From NCBI GenBank assembly GCA_002727195.1, contig PBWH01000005.1, positions 136,625-200,624 on the forward strand: DNA of 64,000 nucleotides. Direction: 5' to 3'. The DNA is from Gemmatimonadota bacterium. Its GTDB lineage: Bacteria > Latescibacterota > UBA2968. The position numbers and the translations under genes were made by a program. Positions 27,925 to 36,513 of the stretch are shown here, in pieces; the stretch's first letter is position 1; each line of letters opens with the position of its first letter. A model generated the notes under the pieces. It saw only the letters and a list, made by a program, of their open reading frames with translations, ran no database searches and was not told the origin of the DNA.

Positions 27925-28773
27925 ATGCCTGACAACTATGCATACGAAGCCGTCGAGGGCTGGGGTCTGGGATCGGATGGTCGTCCCTTTGGTGGTGTCG
28001 TACCCGATGTGGCGGTCAATTCGAGCGACACAGTCTACATCACCCGCCGAGAGCCACCAGCCATCCTGGTCTACGATCGGGACGGGACTTTCCTCAGAAC
28101 GCTCGCTGACGAGATCCTCACGAACCCGCACAACATCTGGATCGACTCGGACGACCAGATCTACGTCGCCGACACGGATGACCATACGGTCCGCAAGTTC
28201 AACACGGCCGGTACACTGATCCAGACGTGGGGTACACAGAACGAGACCGGTCAACCAGGAGATCCATTCAACCGTCCAACCAAAGCCATGGCCCCCCCGA
28301 CCGGGCATCTCTTCGTCTCTGATGGATACGGTCAGCATCGGATCCACCGCTTTTCGCCCGACGGCGATCACGAGCTCTCCTGGGGAGAGGAGGGTACCGG
28401 ACCCAGTCAGTTCGCGCTCCCGCACGACCTGTGGGTCGACTCACGTGATCGCGTGCTGGTCACCGACCGGGAAAATCATCGTATCCAGCTCTTCGATCTA
28501 GACGGCCAATTCCTGGAGGAGTGGAGAAACGTCGAATCGCCAAACAACATCCACATCACGGAGGACGATCTCCTCTACCTCGCTGAAGCACCTCGCCGCG
28601 TCAGTATTTTCGACCTCGATGGCAACCTCCTTCACCGGTGGGGCGAAAAAGGAGATGGGGCGGGTCAGTATGTCGACTATCCGCACGGGATCTGCGTGGA
28701 TTCGCGGGGAGACATCTACGTCACCGAAGTCCCCTTTCAGCCCGACCGTCTCCAGAAGTTTGCCCGCATCTAA
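27925..28773 (+). CDS. NHL-repeat six-bladed beta-propeller protein
   Basis: A 282-residue protein built from NHL repeats: NPHNIWIDSDDQIYVADTDD, a DHTVRKFNTAGTL strand, LPHDLWVDSRDRVLVTDREN, HRIQLFDLDGQFL and YPHGICVDSRGDIYVTE. Such propellers serve as binding scaffolds or as peptidyl-alpha-hydroxyglycine lyase-like enzymes; no catalytic signature is evident. There is no signal peptide. ACAGGAGG is 8 bases before the ATG. It lies 39 bp behind the GNAT gene. Confidence 0.85.
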   Translation: MPDNYAYEAVEGWGLGSDGRPFGGVVPDVAVNSSDTVYITRREPPAILVYDRDGTFLRTLADEILTNPHNIWIDSDDQIYVADTDDHTVRKFNTAGTLIQTWGTQNETGQPGDPFNRPTKAMAPPTGHLFVSDGYGQHRIHRFSPDGDHELSWGEEGTGPSQFALPHDLWVDSRDRVLVTDRENHRIQLFDLDGQFLEEWRNVESPNNIHITEDDLLYLAEAPRRVSIFDLDGNLLHRWGEKGDGAGQYVDYPHGICVDSRGDIYVTEVPFQPDRLQKFARI

Positions 28774-28829
28774 CACAACGCCATTGTGCAATTGGTTCCC
28801 GTCCAAACCTTTCATCCCGCCTGCCTTGC

Positions 28830-28903
28830 CGTAGCCTTGGCGAAGGAAGGAGTGCCCGGAGCGGCGTTCTGCGCGGTGGAGGGTGTATCGAGGAACAGTC
28901 GTA
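28830..28903. repeat. Dispersed repeat pieces shared with other intergenic sites
   Basis: CGTAGCCTTGGCGAAGGA (28830-28847) recurs exactly at 60043-60060. TGTATCGAGGAACAGTCGTAG (broken into TGTATCGAGG and GTCGTAG cores, 28884-28903) matches the piece at ~4273-4292. Together they occupy the 140-bp gap before the esterase gene. Confidence 0.65.
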
Positions 28904-28913
28904 GACCTACAGA

Positions 28914-29912
28914 ATGCATCAACAAATTCCTGAGATCAGCGTGACTCCGATCGTACCAAGCAACATCCAGCCGGCGTTTCCGGTCGACGTTTCTGATGGG
29001 GACGTGCGTTCGCAGATGATCGAACTGCTGGGACTTGTAGGTATACCCGTGGAGGTGGCGTTCGAAGAATCGGCTTCGACGGATTCGGACGACTTCTCCT
29101 TCACAGACCTGTCATACGTCAACTCGTTGGACGAACGCGTCTCCTCCATCCTCATCGAGCCGATCGGATATACCCAGCCTCTCCCGGGTGTTGTGTGTGT
29201 GTCGGGCACCAGCGGCTCAGCAGAGCGAGTGATGGATCCTGATTACCGCCTCTCCGATCCAGGTCCGCTGATTGGATGGGGGCGTGAGCTTGCCAGGCGG
29301 GGATTCGTTACGCTGGCGATATCGGCGAAGGGCACGGAGGGTCGTCGCAAATCGCCGGAGACTTGGGCGCTTGAACAGAAGCACCTGTCGCCCTATGGAC
29401 GCACGCAGATGGGAGTACTGGTCGAGGAAACGTTGCTGGCCGCCCGTATTCTGGCGTCGAGAGAGGCGGTCGCCGAGGAGCGGATTGGCCTGACGGGCAT
29501 GTCGCTGGGCGGCAACGCGACCTGGTATGCGATGGCCTGTGCTCCCTGGATTGCAGCCGGTGTGGCGGTCTGCGGGGGCGTCGGCAGCCTGGCGAGCCTG
29601 ATCCACGAGGGGGACCCAGAGCGGCACAGCGCTTACTACTATATCCCCGGCATGCTGCGGTACTTCGATCACGCGAGGGTCGTCGGCACGTGCATGCCGC
29701 CCCGTCCTTTCCTGATGGTGTTACCGACCAAAGACGAGGACATGCCGAAAAAGGGCGTCGACAGCCTCATCCCCGTTGTCAATGAGGCCTACGCACAATC
29801 GGGACATCCCGAATGCTTCGAGGTATATCAGCCAGGCGGTAACCATCGTTTCCTACCCAAATACTTCGAGCGAATGGTGGACTGGTTCGACAGACACCTG
29901 GCCGCCAGTTGA
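28914..29912 (+). CDS. Alpha/beta hydrolase (dienelactone hydrolase/acetyl xylan esterase-like)
   Basis: A 332-residue protein with the nucleophile elbow GMSLGG (Ser197). A candidate acid lies in LPTKDEDMP and a candidate His in GGNHRF near the C-terminus. The oxyanion region VCVSGTSGS is near residue 95. It probably hydrolyses an ester or lactone. No signal peptide is seen. No strong Shine-Dalgarno precedes ATG 28914, which abuts repeat DNA. A mannonate-dehydratase-like gene follows after 94 bp. Confidence 0.82.
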   Translation: MHQQIPEISVTPIVPSNIQPAFPVDVSDGDVRSQMIELLGLVGIPVEVAFEESASTDSDDFSFTDLSYVNSLDERVSSILIEPIGYTQPLPGVVCVSGTSGSAERVMDPDYRLSDPGPLIGWGRELARRGFVTLAISAKGTEGRRKSPETWALEQKHLSPYGRTQMGVLVEETLLAARILASREAVAEERIGLTGMSLGGNATWYAMACAPWIAAGVAVCGGVGSLASLIHEGDPERHSAYYYIPGMLRYFDHARVVGTCMPPRPFLMVLPTKDEDMPKKGVDSLIPVVNEAYAQSGHPECFEVYQPGGNHRFLPKYFERMVDWFDRHLAAS

Positions 29913-30006
29913 AGGGCCGTGAGGATTCTGGTGGCGGTCTGCTAAATCGGAACCATACTGTTGAAAACGACTGATGAACGAATAGACCAGGATACAGGAG
30001 GACCAA

Positions 30007-31020
30007 ATGTATATCGGCACGCAGGGTAGCTTTCCGGAAGATCACGACCTTCAGACACTCGCACAGCTCGGTGTCAACAACATCGACACGACACCGTCGG
30101 AGCCCAAATCCGAGTGGACCGTCGACCTGATCAGTCAGTATCGGGAACGGTGCGCGAAGTTCGGGATCAACATGGAAATGATGCATGTTGTTAGCTCCGG
30201 AAACGCGCTTCGGGACAAACAGACCGGCGCGATCTTCCTCAAGCCAAGCGATGAACGCGAGCGCCAGCTGGATCTAGTGTGCGACATCATCCGGGCGTCC
30301 GGACAGGCGGGTATCCGTGGCCTCAACTACAACATCACGATCCTGGGGCACTTACGTACGGAGCGGACGGAAGGCCGCGGGGGTGCGAGCCTGTCGACCT
30401 TCGACTATGGCGAGCTGCTGGACAAAGGCACTGAGCGTGAGCCCGAAGAGACACGCTTCAGCGAGTTCCAGGACGGTGCAGCCGATGGGGACGAGATGTG
30501 GGAGCGAATCGACTACTGGCTCAAACGCGTGATCCCCGTAGCCGAAGAATACAAGGTCCAGATGGCCTGCCACCCGTCCGACCCGGGAATCGGACTGGGT
30601 ACGATCTATCGTGGGGTCGATCGGGTACTCGGCATGGCCGAAGGTTTCAAGAAGCTCATCGACACGTATGACAGCGACTACAACGGCCTCAACTTCTGTG
30701 TGGGATGTATGTCGGAGCAGTGCGAGACACCGGCTCAGGAGATTCACGACATCATACGTTACTTTGGCGAGCGAAAGCGGATCTTCAACATCCATTACCG
30801 GAACATCAAGGGTGGCCTGCGCAAGTTCACCGAGGTCTTTCCCGACGAGGGCGACGTCAACATGATCGACGTCATGCGGACGCTCAAGGAGGTCGACTAC
30901 CCTTACATGATCATGCCAGACCACGTGCCCCAGATATCGGGCCCTGAGCCACGCCGAGTCGGTTTCGCTTACACCTACGGCTACATCCACGCCGCTATGC
31001 AGGCTGCAGGCGTCAACTAA
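30007..31020 (+). CDS. Mannonate dehydratase (UxuA)-like protein
   Basis: A 337-residue TIM-barrel protein with UxuA-type metal residues in order: His189 (ACHPSDPG), Cys231/Cys234 (NFCVGCMSE), His263 (NIHYRNIKG) and Asp305-His306 (MPDHVP, where UxuA has RPDHG). The FTEVFPDEGDVNMIDVM block is also family-typical. UxuA dehydrates D-mannonate to 2-keto-3-deoxygluconate in hexuronate breakdown. Divergence at the final motif leaves the exact aldonate open. ACAGGAGGA precedes the ATG at ideal spacing. Confidence 0.82.
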   Translation: MYIGTQGSFPEDHDLQTLAQLGVNNIDTTPSEPKSEWTVDLISQYRERCAKFGINMEMMHVVSSGNALRDKQTGAIFLKPSDERERQLDLVCDIIRASGQAGIRGLNYNITILGHLRTERTEGRGGASLSTFDYGELLDKGTEREPEETRFSEFQDGAADGDEMWERIDYWLKRVIPVAEEYKVQMACHPSDPGIGLGTIYRGVDRVLGMAEGFKKLIDTYDSDYNGLNFCVGCMSEQCETPAQEIHDIIRYFGERKRIFNIHYRNIKGGLRKFTEVFPDEGDVNMIDVMRTLKEVDYPYMIMPDHVPQISGPEPRRVGFAYTYGYIHAAMQAAGVN

Positions 31021-31029
31021 AACGTTTGT

Positions 31030-31062
31030 TCGAGTAGCGTCGGTGCAGCCGACGCTACTCGA
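31030..31062. repeat. Perfect 14-bp palindrome after the mannonate-dehydratase-like gene
   Basis: TCGAGTAGCGTCGG (31030-31043) pairs exactly with CCGACGCTACTCGA (31049-31062), with a 5-nt loop. It starts 10 bp after the stop codon and could aid transcript ending or stability, but no T-run follows. It belongs to the same TCGA/GTAGC family as the sites at 4345, 31110 and 35130. Confidence 0.7.
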
Positions 31063-31109
31063 GAACTTGCCCGGTTCTTGCCGGCTTCCTACAGAAAGCG
31101 CTGGACGGC

Positions 31110-31145
31110 TTCTCGATACGGCCTCCTTTCGAGGCCTACTCGAAA
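31110..31145. repeat. Second copy of the TCGATACG/CTACTCGA repeat
   Basis: TTCTCGATACGGCCTC and GAGGCCTACTCGAA face each other around CTTTC. GGCCTC/GAGGCC pair perfectly and the outer TTCTCGATA/TACTCGAA bases nearly so. It lies just upstream of the M14 gene start at 31174. Confidence 0.65.
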
Positions 31146-31173
31146 AGTCACAGTGCTCCACAGATCCTCCCCT

Positions 31174-32487
31174 ATGGCGCTCCCGAGCCTTCAGTACGAC
31201 CGATTCTACACCACAGACGAGATCGTCACTTTCCTCGGCGAGCTAACGGAGGCCCGTCCTGATCTGTGCCGCCTTGGAATCCTAGGCCAACCCCGTGCCG
31301 GCACAGACATCCCTTTCCTGACACTGACCGACTTCACCCCTGAGGATGCCGCCATTCGGCCGGCGATGCTCATCCACGGCGGGATCCACGCCCACGAGCC
31401 TGCGTCTGCCCACGGTCCACTATACACAGCTCGTCGGCTGATCGAGGATCACACACACGACGGTCTCCTGACCCAGGTCGCCTTTCACATCCTTCCACGC
31501 CTCACGGTCGACGCCTCCGATTTCTGTATCTCAACTTCCACAAGAGTCAGAAGCCGAACAGACTTTGACAATCAGGAACCGGACGTCATCTACCCTGAAG
31601 ACATCGACGGGAACGGACTAATCCTCAAGATGCGGCAGTCTCATCCGGACGGCTACTACGTCACCGATCCTCAAGACCCTCGACTCCTCATCCGCCGCCA
31701 GCCGGAATCACCCCCACCCTACTACCGCACCTTCCCGGAGGGCCTCATCCACGATTGGAGCGGAACCGACGCAGTTCGACGGGCCGGTTGGGACAGCTTC
31801 TACCCGGACCAGCCGGAACTGGCTGGAGGTCGGAACTACGACTGGAACCGCAACTGGCCGCACAACTGGCGAGCAGATCAGGTCGGCGCTGGTGAGCATC
31901 CCCTGAGCGAACCGGAGGTCCAGCTAGTCCACGACCATCTGGTCGAGCATCTGGAGATATCCGTCGTACTGGGATACCACACCGGCAAGGCATCTGTCAT
32001 CCGGCCTCCCGCCAGCGGGTCTCGCTCAGATCTGGACCCGGAAGACGATCGTGTCCTTCAGGAGCTGGCCGAACTCGGCGCCTCTCTCACCGGAACACCG
32101 ATCCTGTCGCTCGTCGGCCCTGGGAACCGAGGCAAAGGGGGACACGCACTGGACACGCTCCACTACCGCCTGAAGCGGCTTGCCTTCGAAATCGAGCTGG
32201 GGACCGTCCTGAACGATGCAGGCCTGTCACCGGATGAAGAGCTGACGCTCGATCGACCGGGGGAGGAGGACTGGATGCGCCGACTGTTGAGATGGTGGGA
32301 CGCTCGCGGCCAGGACTTCCCCCTCTGCGAGCCGTGGACGCCCTGGACGCACCCTCAACTCGGGGAGGTCGAACTGGGGGGACTCCACGACACCACGTTG
32401 GACAACCCGCTGGTTTCAGGCCTCGAAACGACGCTCGAGGGCAGACACCAGTTCACGCTCGAGCTGGCACAGCGTCACTGTCGGTAG
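31174..32487 (+). CDS. M14-family metallocarboxypeptidase-like protein
   Basis: A 437-residue protein. The zinc motif HxxE is His72/Glu75 (GGIHAHEPAS) and the third ligand is the His in LGYHTGKAS. NYDWNRNWPHNW matches the substrate-binding NRN of the M14 gene at 11727, as does YPEDIDGNGLILKMR, so the two are paralogues. It lacks the long C-terminal extension of the 11727 protein. The frame is open from 31078, but that part is repeat DNA; ATG 31174 is chosen because family sequence begins there. A sulfatase follows. Confidence 0.82.
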   Translation: MALPSLQYDRFYTTDEIVTFLGELTEARPDLCRLGILGQPRAGTDIPFLTLTDFTPEDAAIRPAMLIHGGIHAHEPASAHGPLYTARRLIEDHTHDGLLTQVAFHILPRLTVDASDFCISTSTRVRSRTDFDNQEPDVIYPEDIDGNGLILKMRQSHPDGYYVTDPQDPRLLIRRQPESPPPYYRTFPEGLIHDWSGTDAVRRAGWDSFYPDQPELAGGRNYDWNRNWPHNWRADQVGAGEHPLSEPEVQLVHDHLVEHLEISVVLGYHTGKASVIRPPASGSRSDLDPEDDRVLQELAELGASLTGTPILSLVGPGNRGKGGHALDTLHYRLKRLAFEIELGTVLNDAGLSPDEELTLDRPGEEDWMRRLLRWWDARGQDFPLCEPWTPWTHPQLGEVELGGLHDTTLDNPLVSGLETTLEGRHQFTLELAQRHCR

Positions 32488-32582
32488 CATAATTCGCCGA
32501 TGGTGCGGCCCATCCGGATGGGCTTGACCGTCGTCCGTCCATGGTTCTTCATAACGACCAACCATAACACTGAGAGGCTGCC

Positions 32583-34040
32583 GTGCCCGAAGACTCCTCG
32601 ACCCGTCCCAACCTGCTCTACATCCACTCCGACCAACACAGCCCGTTTGTCCTGGGCTGCGAGGGCGACCCGTTGGTCCAGACACCGAACCTCGACGGTC
32701 TCGCGGCACGTGGCGTTCGGTGCACGAACGTCTACTGCCCATCACCGGTCTGTGTGCCCTCTCGTATGTCGATGCTCGCCGGACGCTATCCGGCCGACAT
32801 CGAGGTCTGGACGAATAACCAGATCATGGACTCGAGTATACCGACGCTCGCTCACGCGATGGGAGCGGCGGGCTACGATCCTGTCCTGATCGGCCGGATG
32901 CACGCCTTGGGCCCCAACCAGTTGCACGGATACGCGGACCGACCTGTCGGCGATCACGGATCGAACTGGGGCGGATCAGGACTCGCACCGAGCAATCTGC
33001 GCAAGAGCCTGGAGGAAGCCGGTCCCGGTCAGGCCGCCTATCAGGTTCACGACGAAGACGTTACCGCGGCAACCGTCAACTTCCTGGACAAGCTCGGGGT
33101 CCGCAAACGCGCAGGCTTGGATTCTGAGCCATTCAGTCTGTCCGTCGGCTTTATGCTGCCCCACCACCCGTATCTCGCTCGCCGTGAAATCTACCAGCAG
33201 TATCGAGAGTCGATCTCTATGCCCCGTGTGCGTGAGGCATTCGACGACGACCTCCATCCCTTCCTTCAGTGGTGGCGTCGGCACGGAAACCTGGACGAAA
33301 CCTTGCCGGATGAATGGATCCTGAGAGGACGAGCCGCCTACTGGGCGCTGACGGACGAGATGGACCAGATGATCGGCAAGATCCTTCGAGCACTCGAAGA
33401 GAACGGTCTCGCCGGGGACACTCTCATCGTCTACAGCTCCGACCACGGCGAACACGCGGGCGACCACGATCTGTGGATGAAGCGAACCTTCTACGAGGAG
33501 TCCGCTCGTGTTCCCACGATCGTCTCATGGCCCGGCGTTCTGCGTGAGGGAACCGTGTGCGATCGCGTGATGAGCGCTCTCGACCTCGGCGCGACGATGC
33601 TGGACGCGATCGATGCGCCAGCCATTCCCGGATCACCCGGCCGGTCTGCCCTTCCTTTGCTAAAGGGCGATTGCCAGGATTGGGAGGACGTGGCCTTCTC
33701 GGAATACTCGCTCTACGAGGGAGCCGTTCAGCGGATGATCCGACAGGATGAATGGAAGCTCATCTACTATCACGAACAGCCCCCGCAGCTCTACAACCTG
33801 AATGAAGACCCACTGGAGGAAACGGATCGCGCTTCCGACCCCGCGTGCAGGCAGGTGGTCAGCGATCTGACGGCTCGCGTACTGGATGGCTGGGATCCCG
33901 ACCACGTCGCTCGTCGCGTTCAGGAGCGCCGTGCCGAGATGGATGTCATCGTCCAGTGGGCGGCCGAGACCAACCCACCAGATACGCACCGATGGAATCG
34001 TACCCCCGACATGCAGTGGTCGGATACTCTCAGACGCTGA
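32583..34040 (+). CDS. Type I sulfatase
   Basis: A 485-residue protein with the formylglycine motif CxPSR (Cys57-VPSR in CPSPVCVPSRMSMLAGR), the N-terminal metal block YIHSDQHS and later YSSDHGEHAGDHDLW with metal/active-site residues. Members cleave sulfate esters after the Cys is oxidised to formylglycine; no maturase gene is in the window. No signal peptide is seen, so a cytoplasmic role on imported substrate is likely. The start is GTG 32583. The aspartoacylase-like gene begins 4 bp after its stop. Confidence 0.92.
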   Translation: MPEDSSTRPNLLYIHSDQHSPFVLGCEGDPLVQTPNLDGLAARGVRCTNVYCPSPVCVPSRMSMLAGRYPADIEVWTNNQIMDSSIPTLAHAMGAAGYDPVLIGRMHALGPNQLHGYADRPVGDHGSNWGGSGLAPSNLRKSLEEAGPGQAAYQVHDEDVTAATVNFLDKLGVRKRAGLDSEPFSLSVGFMLPHHPYLARREIYQQYRESISMPRVREAFDDDLHPFLQWWRRHGNLDETLPDEWILRGRAAYWALTDEMDQMIGKILRALEENGLAGDTLIVYSSDHGEHAGDHDLWMKRTFYEESARVPTIVSWPGVLREGTVCDRVMSALDLGATMLDAIDAPAIPGSPGRSALPLLKGDCQDWEDVAFSEYSLYEGAVQRMIRQDEWKLIYYHEQPPQLYNLNEDPLEETDRASDPACRQVVSDLTARVLDGWDPDHVARRVQERRAEMDVIVQWAAETNPPDTHRWNRTPDMQWSDTLRR

Positions 34041-34044
34041 GCAC

Positions 34045-35022
34045 ATGAACAGCCTCGACGTTACCCAGATTCCACGTGGAGAGAAGCAGACCGGCTGGCT
34101 GGACGTTGCACCCAGGCCGGAAGGCAGTCTCTGGCGCCTACCCTATCTGTTTGTCGCTGGAGAATCCGACGGTCCCACGTTAGTGGTGACCGCTGGCGTT
34201 CACGGGGACGAGTATGAAGGCATCGAGGCGATTCCTCGCATCCACCGGTCGACCCAACCTGCCGATCTGTCCGGCACGCTGGTCATGGTGCCCGTGTGCA
34301 ATGTCCCCGCATTCGAGGCTATCACACGGAACAGCCCCATAGACGGCTTGAACCTTGCGCGCGTCTTCCCCGGTGATGCGAGCGGCAGTATTACCCAGCG
34401 CATCGCAGACGTCATTGCCACGAATCTCCTCCCCCACGCCGACTACTACATCGACCTCCACAGCGGGGGCCTGATGTATGACATCCCGACCCTCGCCGGA
34501 TACATCCACGATGACAGCGAAATCGGTCGACGCTCACGCGCCGGGGCAGAGGCATTCGGCGCACCCGTCCTGTGGGGCCACCCACTTCCGCTCGCACCGG
34601 GCCGTACGATCAGTTCAGCGGCGGAGCAAGGGGTGCCTTGCCTCTACACGGAAGCTACAGGCGGCGGATACGCCCGAGAAGAGGATGTTATCTCCTTTGA
34701 ACAGGGCGTGAACAACATCATGAAGTGGATGGATATGCTGGAGGGGTCGGCCCCGTCATCGCAGCCGGCGCATCATCTGGTCGGAAACGGCAACATCGAT
34801 CAGGCGATCCTAGCGCCGTCGGCGGGCATGTTCAGGCCTGAGGTTCAGTTGCTCGAGGAGGTATCCGAGGGTCAGCTGCTCGGAACCATCCAAGATCTCT
34901 TCGGGGAAATGGTCGACGAGATTCGCGCGACGGCTTCTGGTGTGGTCATCATGCTGCGCCGCTTCCACCGGGTTCGCGTTGGCGACGGCCTCGCCCACAT
35001 CACTCAGCGCTTAGCCGGGTAG
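34045..35022 (+). CDS. Succinylglutamate desuccinylase/aspartoacylase family protein
   Basis: A 325-residue M14-clan deacylase: zinc ligands His53/Glu56 (AGVHGDEYEG) and His139 (YIDLHSGG), and NLARVFPGD with the substrate-binding Arg. A C-terminal beta-domain (APSAGMFRPEV...GTIQDLFG) matches the family's lipoyl-like end. It deacylates an N-acyl amino acid or similar amide. The frame is open back to 33886 inside the sulfatase; ATG 34045, 4 bp after the sulfatase stop, begins the family sequence. This forms a sulfatase-deacylase operon. Confidence 0.88.
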   Translation: MNSLDVTQIPRGEKQTGWLDVAPRPEGSLWRLPYLFVAGESDGPTLVVTAGVHGDEYEGIEAIPRIHRSTQPADLSGTLVMVPVCNVPAFEAITRNSPIDGLNLARVFPGDASGSITQRIADVIATNLLPHADYYIDLHSGGLMYDIPTLAGYIHDDSEIGRRSRAGAEAFGAPVLWGHPLPLAPGRTISSAAEQGVPCLYTEATGGGYAREEDVISFEQGVNNIMKWMDMLEGSAPSSQPAHHLVGNGNIDQAILAPSAGMFRPEVQLLEEVSEGQLLGTIQDLFGEMVDEIRATASGVVIMLRRFHRVRVGDGLAHITQRLAG

Positions 35023-35129
35023 TTCACTAACGAGGCCCGGCCTCGAAACCACAAAGCGTGGCGAAGGCCTACTCCAGACCTGTCCCGCACTTGCTTCGGG
35101 AATCCGGAATAAGGCTATCGGATATACCG

Positions 35130-35175
35130 GGTGATCGATACGCGTCGGCTTCGCCGCCGCTACTCGAACACACGG
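35130..35175. repeat. Copy of the TCGATACG/CTACTCGA repeat
   Basis: TCGATACGCG and CGCTACTCGAACACACGG flank a GC-rich loop. The CTCGAACACACGG tail is identical to that at 4371-4383. The 177-bp convergent gap 35023-35199 holds no gene besides this. Confidence 0.65.
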
Positions 35176-35199
35176 TGCGTCAGACCTGAACAAGGCGGG

Positions 35200-36402
35200 C
35201 TAGTACGGATCCGTCAGGCCCTGAGTCAACTCCCGGTCATAGCTGGGCCGGAACAACTCCGTCAGGACCTTAGGAAGCTCACCACGCTGGGCCTTGACCG
35301 CCCACACAGGCGGAACGGCGTGCGACGGAAGCACCAACCCGGTGCGCTCATCCGCCTTCTTGTAGCAGTAAAGGGTCGCCCATCTCGTCTCCTTGTCGAC
35401 CGCCTTCGGTGACACAGCGTGGGCAGCGTGGGACAGACAACACACCAAGGACCCCGGCGGAAGGGACAATCGTTCGATTTGCAGCGGCTCACTGGTAACC
35501 GGGTGGGTCCGATCCGCCAACCATTCCCGCTCCATCGCCTCGTCATCCGGGAATCGGCACCCGGAAGGGTCGCGGAACAAGTGACTCCCACGGACGATCT
35601 TGAGTCCGCCGTCATCCTCGGCCTCGAATCCCTCCGGATAGCAGATGTTCAGAACCGCGTTTGGCTGCGCACGATACGTATTCAGGTCGGCCGTTCCACA
35701 ATCGTCGTGGCCTCCACCGATCTTGTGGCTGTGCCAGCTTCCTCCCGAGTAGCCGCCAGGACGCGTCAGCAGCTGATTGTGGTCGAAGAAGATGTCGTGT
35801 GTTCCAAGCGCCATCCGCTGCAGGGCGAGCATTTTCGGATGCGTCAGAACATCCATAAGGAACGGCAAGTGTCCGGCGGGAAAATACTCGGCGAACACGC
35901 TGTGATTCCTAAGCGTCAGCACACCGGCCGAATCGTCGCTCTGCGGGACCTGCTGACTTCCACCGATCGCTTTCTCGATCGCCTCTGACTCGAGTCGATT
36001 CTCTGGCGACGGCCGGCCGAGTCCCTCCCAATCGATCTGGCTCCAGTCCGCCCGAATCAGCGCATCATTGATCCACTGCCCTTGCTTCGCCGCCTCCACC
36101 CACCGGTCGCGGGCATCGGGAAGCATGATATCCTTGAAAACCGCATATCCGTCGACCAGAAAACGCTCCGGGTCGAACGATTCCTCGATCTTCTCCCAAT
36201 TGAATATGTCTTCGCGGTCTCGATCCATCCCTTCCCATTCAGCCGGCCCCCAGAACACTGGAGAATCCGAATGCTCTAGGAACGAAGGTCTCGTCGCATT
36301 CGCCAAGTCATCCGAGGATGCTTCGAGCACAGCTCTGACTCTGGGGTGGTCAGGATCGCTCGACAGCAGCGGGTTTCGAATCACACTCTGTAAGTCCGGC
36401 AT
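35200..36402 (-). CDS. Phytanoyl-CoA dioxygenase (PhyH) family protein
   Basis: A 400-residue member, longer than most in the window because of an extended N-terminus (PDLQSVIRNPLLSSD...). The metal region reads SWHSHKIGGGHDD. GGLKIVRGSHLFRDP is the family turn, with a distal His in CCLSHAAHAV and Arg in ETRWATLYCY. The iron motif is not a clean HxD: the acid may be in GGHDD further on. It shares the LHSGG/WHSHKIGGG type with half two of the 5153 fusion. It lies alone on the minus strand, divergent from the propeller gene at 36514. Confidence 0.8.
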   Translation of the reverse strand: MPDLQSVIRNPLLSSDPDHPRVRAVLEASSDDLANATRPSFLEHSDSPVFWGPAEWEGMDRDREDIFNWEKIEESFDPERFLVDGYAVFKDIMLPDARDRWVEAAKQGQWINDALIRADWSQIDWEGLGRPSPENRLESEAIEKAIGGSQQVPQSDDSAGVLTLRNHSVFAEYFPAGHLPFLMDVLTHPKMLALQRMALGTHDIFFDHNQLLTRPGGYSGGSWHSHKIGGGHDDCGTADLNTYRAQPNAVLNICYPEGFEAEDDGGLKIVRGSHLFRDPSGCRFPDDEAMEREWLADRTHPVTSEPLQIERLSLPPGSLVCCLSHAAHAVSPKAVDKETRWATLYCYKKADERTGLVLPSHAVPPVWAVKAQRGELPKVLTELFRPSYDRELTQGLTDPY

Positions 36403-36513
36403 AGGCTCTCTCGGTAAGCGGGTGTTCCCGGCAACTTACTTTCGGAATTCCCAGCGTCAACCGGAATCCATATCCTATCGTTCGGAGAATTACCTAGTCA
36501 CCTGGAGGTCGCC

